Under the pieces are notes generated by a model. The model searched no databases. It saw only the letters and a program-made list of their open reading frames with translations, and had not been told where the DNA came from. From Burkholderiaceae bacterium (GTDB lineage Bacteria > Pseudomonadota > Gammaproteobacteria > Burkholderiales > WYBJ01), in contig WYBJ01000012.1 of assembly GCA_011525945.1 (NCBI GenBank), forward strand, positions 1-33,699: 33,699 nt of DNA, written 5' to 3'. Of the stretch, positions 33,576 to 33,699 are shown in pieces. Within the stretch, counting starts at the first letter, position 1, and each line of letters opens with the position of its first letter. The position numbers were made by a program, and so were the translations under genes.

Positions 33576-33699
33576 CTAGTGTCCCGAGTCAGAAGTTCGC
33601 CGCACAAAAGATGCCGAAATCGACGCCATACTTTGTCGCGAATCCTCGCCAGGTGTCCAACCTGGCTGCGGTTCGCTTCGCGTCTGGCGTCGATTTCGA
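33576..33699. repeat. Left part of the palindromic MITE-like repeat (right window edge)
   Basis: Begins with the 21-bp terminal inverted repeat (33576-33596, reverse complement of 103-123) and ends with the 53-bp stretch identical to bases 1-53. Combined with 54-123 it forms an element of about 194 bp whose arms pair at the tips, at 33615-33628 with 39-52, and at a central 6-bp hairpin. Both partial copies have the same orientation. Confidence 0.75.

Noticed and set aside
1..33699. Plasmid or phage interpretation from matching ends
   Set aside because: No replication, partition, transfer, integrase or phage structural gene is present; the match is part of a palindromic repeat.
1..33699. CRISPR arrays, tRNA or rRNA genes
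   Set aside because: No regularly spaced repeats, no tRNA cloverleaf with conserved loop sequences and no rRNA core sequence were seen on either strand.

Overview
The window is a GC-rich (roughly 60-65%) piece of a proteobacterial genome, most likely a soil or rhizosphere betaproteobacterium of the Burkholderiales. This rests on the Bug-type tripartite tricarboxylate transporter, the hydantoinase/HyuAB and MmgE/PrpD gene styles, and GTG starts with strong Shine-Dalgarno sites. The placement is an inference; there is no rRNA marker. Almost all genes lie on the minus strand. Only a Crp/Fnr regulator and an MmgE/PrpD protein are on the plus strand.

Region 1 (about 0.3-23 kb) is an oxalate/formate island. 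It holds oxc-frc-formyltransferase (oxalyl-CoA decarboxylase, formyl-CoA transferase, formyl-THF hydrolase-like protein), a divergent cysteine-free Crp/Fnr regulator, a TctCBA-type uptake system, formate-THF ligase, a two-subunit NAD-linked formate dehydrogenase with a fused NuoE-NuoF subunit, and a succinyl-CoA-synthetase-type ligase pair. Together these can take up a carboxylate, decarboxylate oxalate to formate, burn formate to CO2 with NADH, or assimilate it through 10-formyl-THF. Four promoters in this region (oxc, bug-tctBA, fhs, sucCD-fdh) share a near-perfect TTGACC-N2-GGTCAA palindrome placed 22-23 nt upstream of a -10 hexamer. This is the spacing of a class II Fnr-type activator. The regulator at 4555 has the Fnr-type E-x-x-S-R recognition helix expected to read TTGA/TCAA. 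This looks like a self-contained oxalate regulon.

Region 2 (8.7-13.9 kb), embedded in the island, holds two tandem NhaD-like transporter paralogues, a third permease of the same superfamily and a UspA protein. Each paralogue is preceded by a related promoter and by a sequence with the hallmarks of the yybP-ykoY (Mn2+) riboswitch: GGGGAGTAGC, GCGAGACC and a closing P1 helix. The promoter-riboswitch-gene unit appears to have been duplicated as a whole.

Region 3 (22.5-23.4 kb) has no protein gene. It contains a clear candidate small RNA of about 84 nt with its own sigma70-type promoter, three hairpins, a CCUCCUCC (anti-Shine-Dalgarno) loop and an intrinsic terminator. A second UspA gene follows.

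Region 4 (24-33.4 kb) is a second catabolic block: an enolase-superfamily dehydratase, an FxsA membrane protein, a threonine-synthase-like PLP enzyme, a class V aminotransferase-fold enzyme, HyuB, HyuA, and a divergent MmgE/PrpD protein. The substrate is not evident.

The two ends share an exact 53-bp direct repeat. Joined, they rebuild a palindromic element of about 194 bp with 21-bp terminal inverted repeats. The window is therefore either bounded by two copies of a MITE-like repeat or is a contig closed through one. No replication gene argues for a plasmid.
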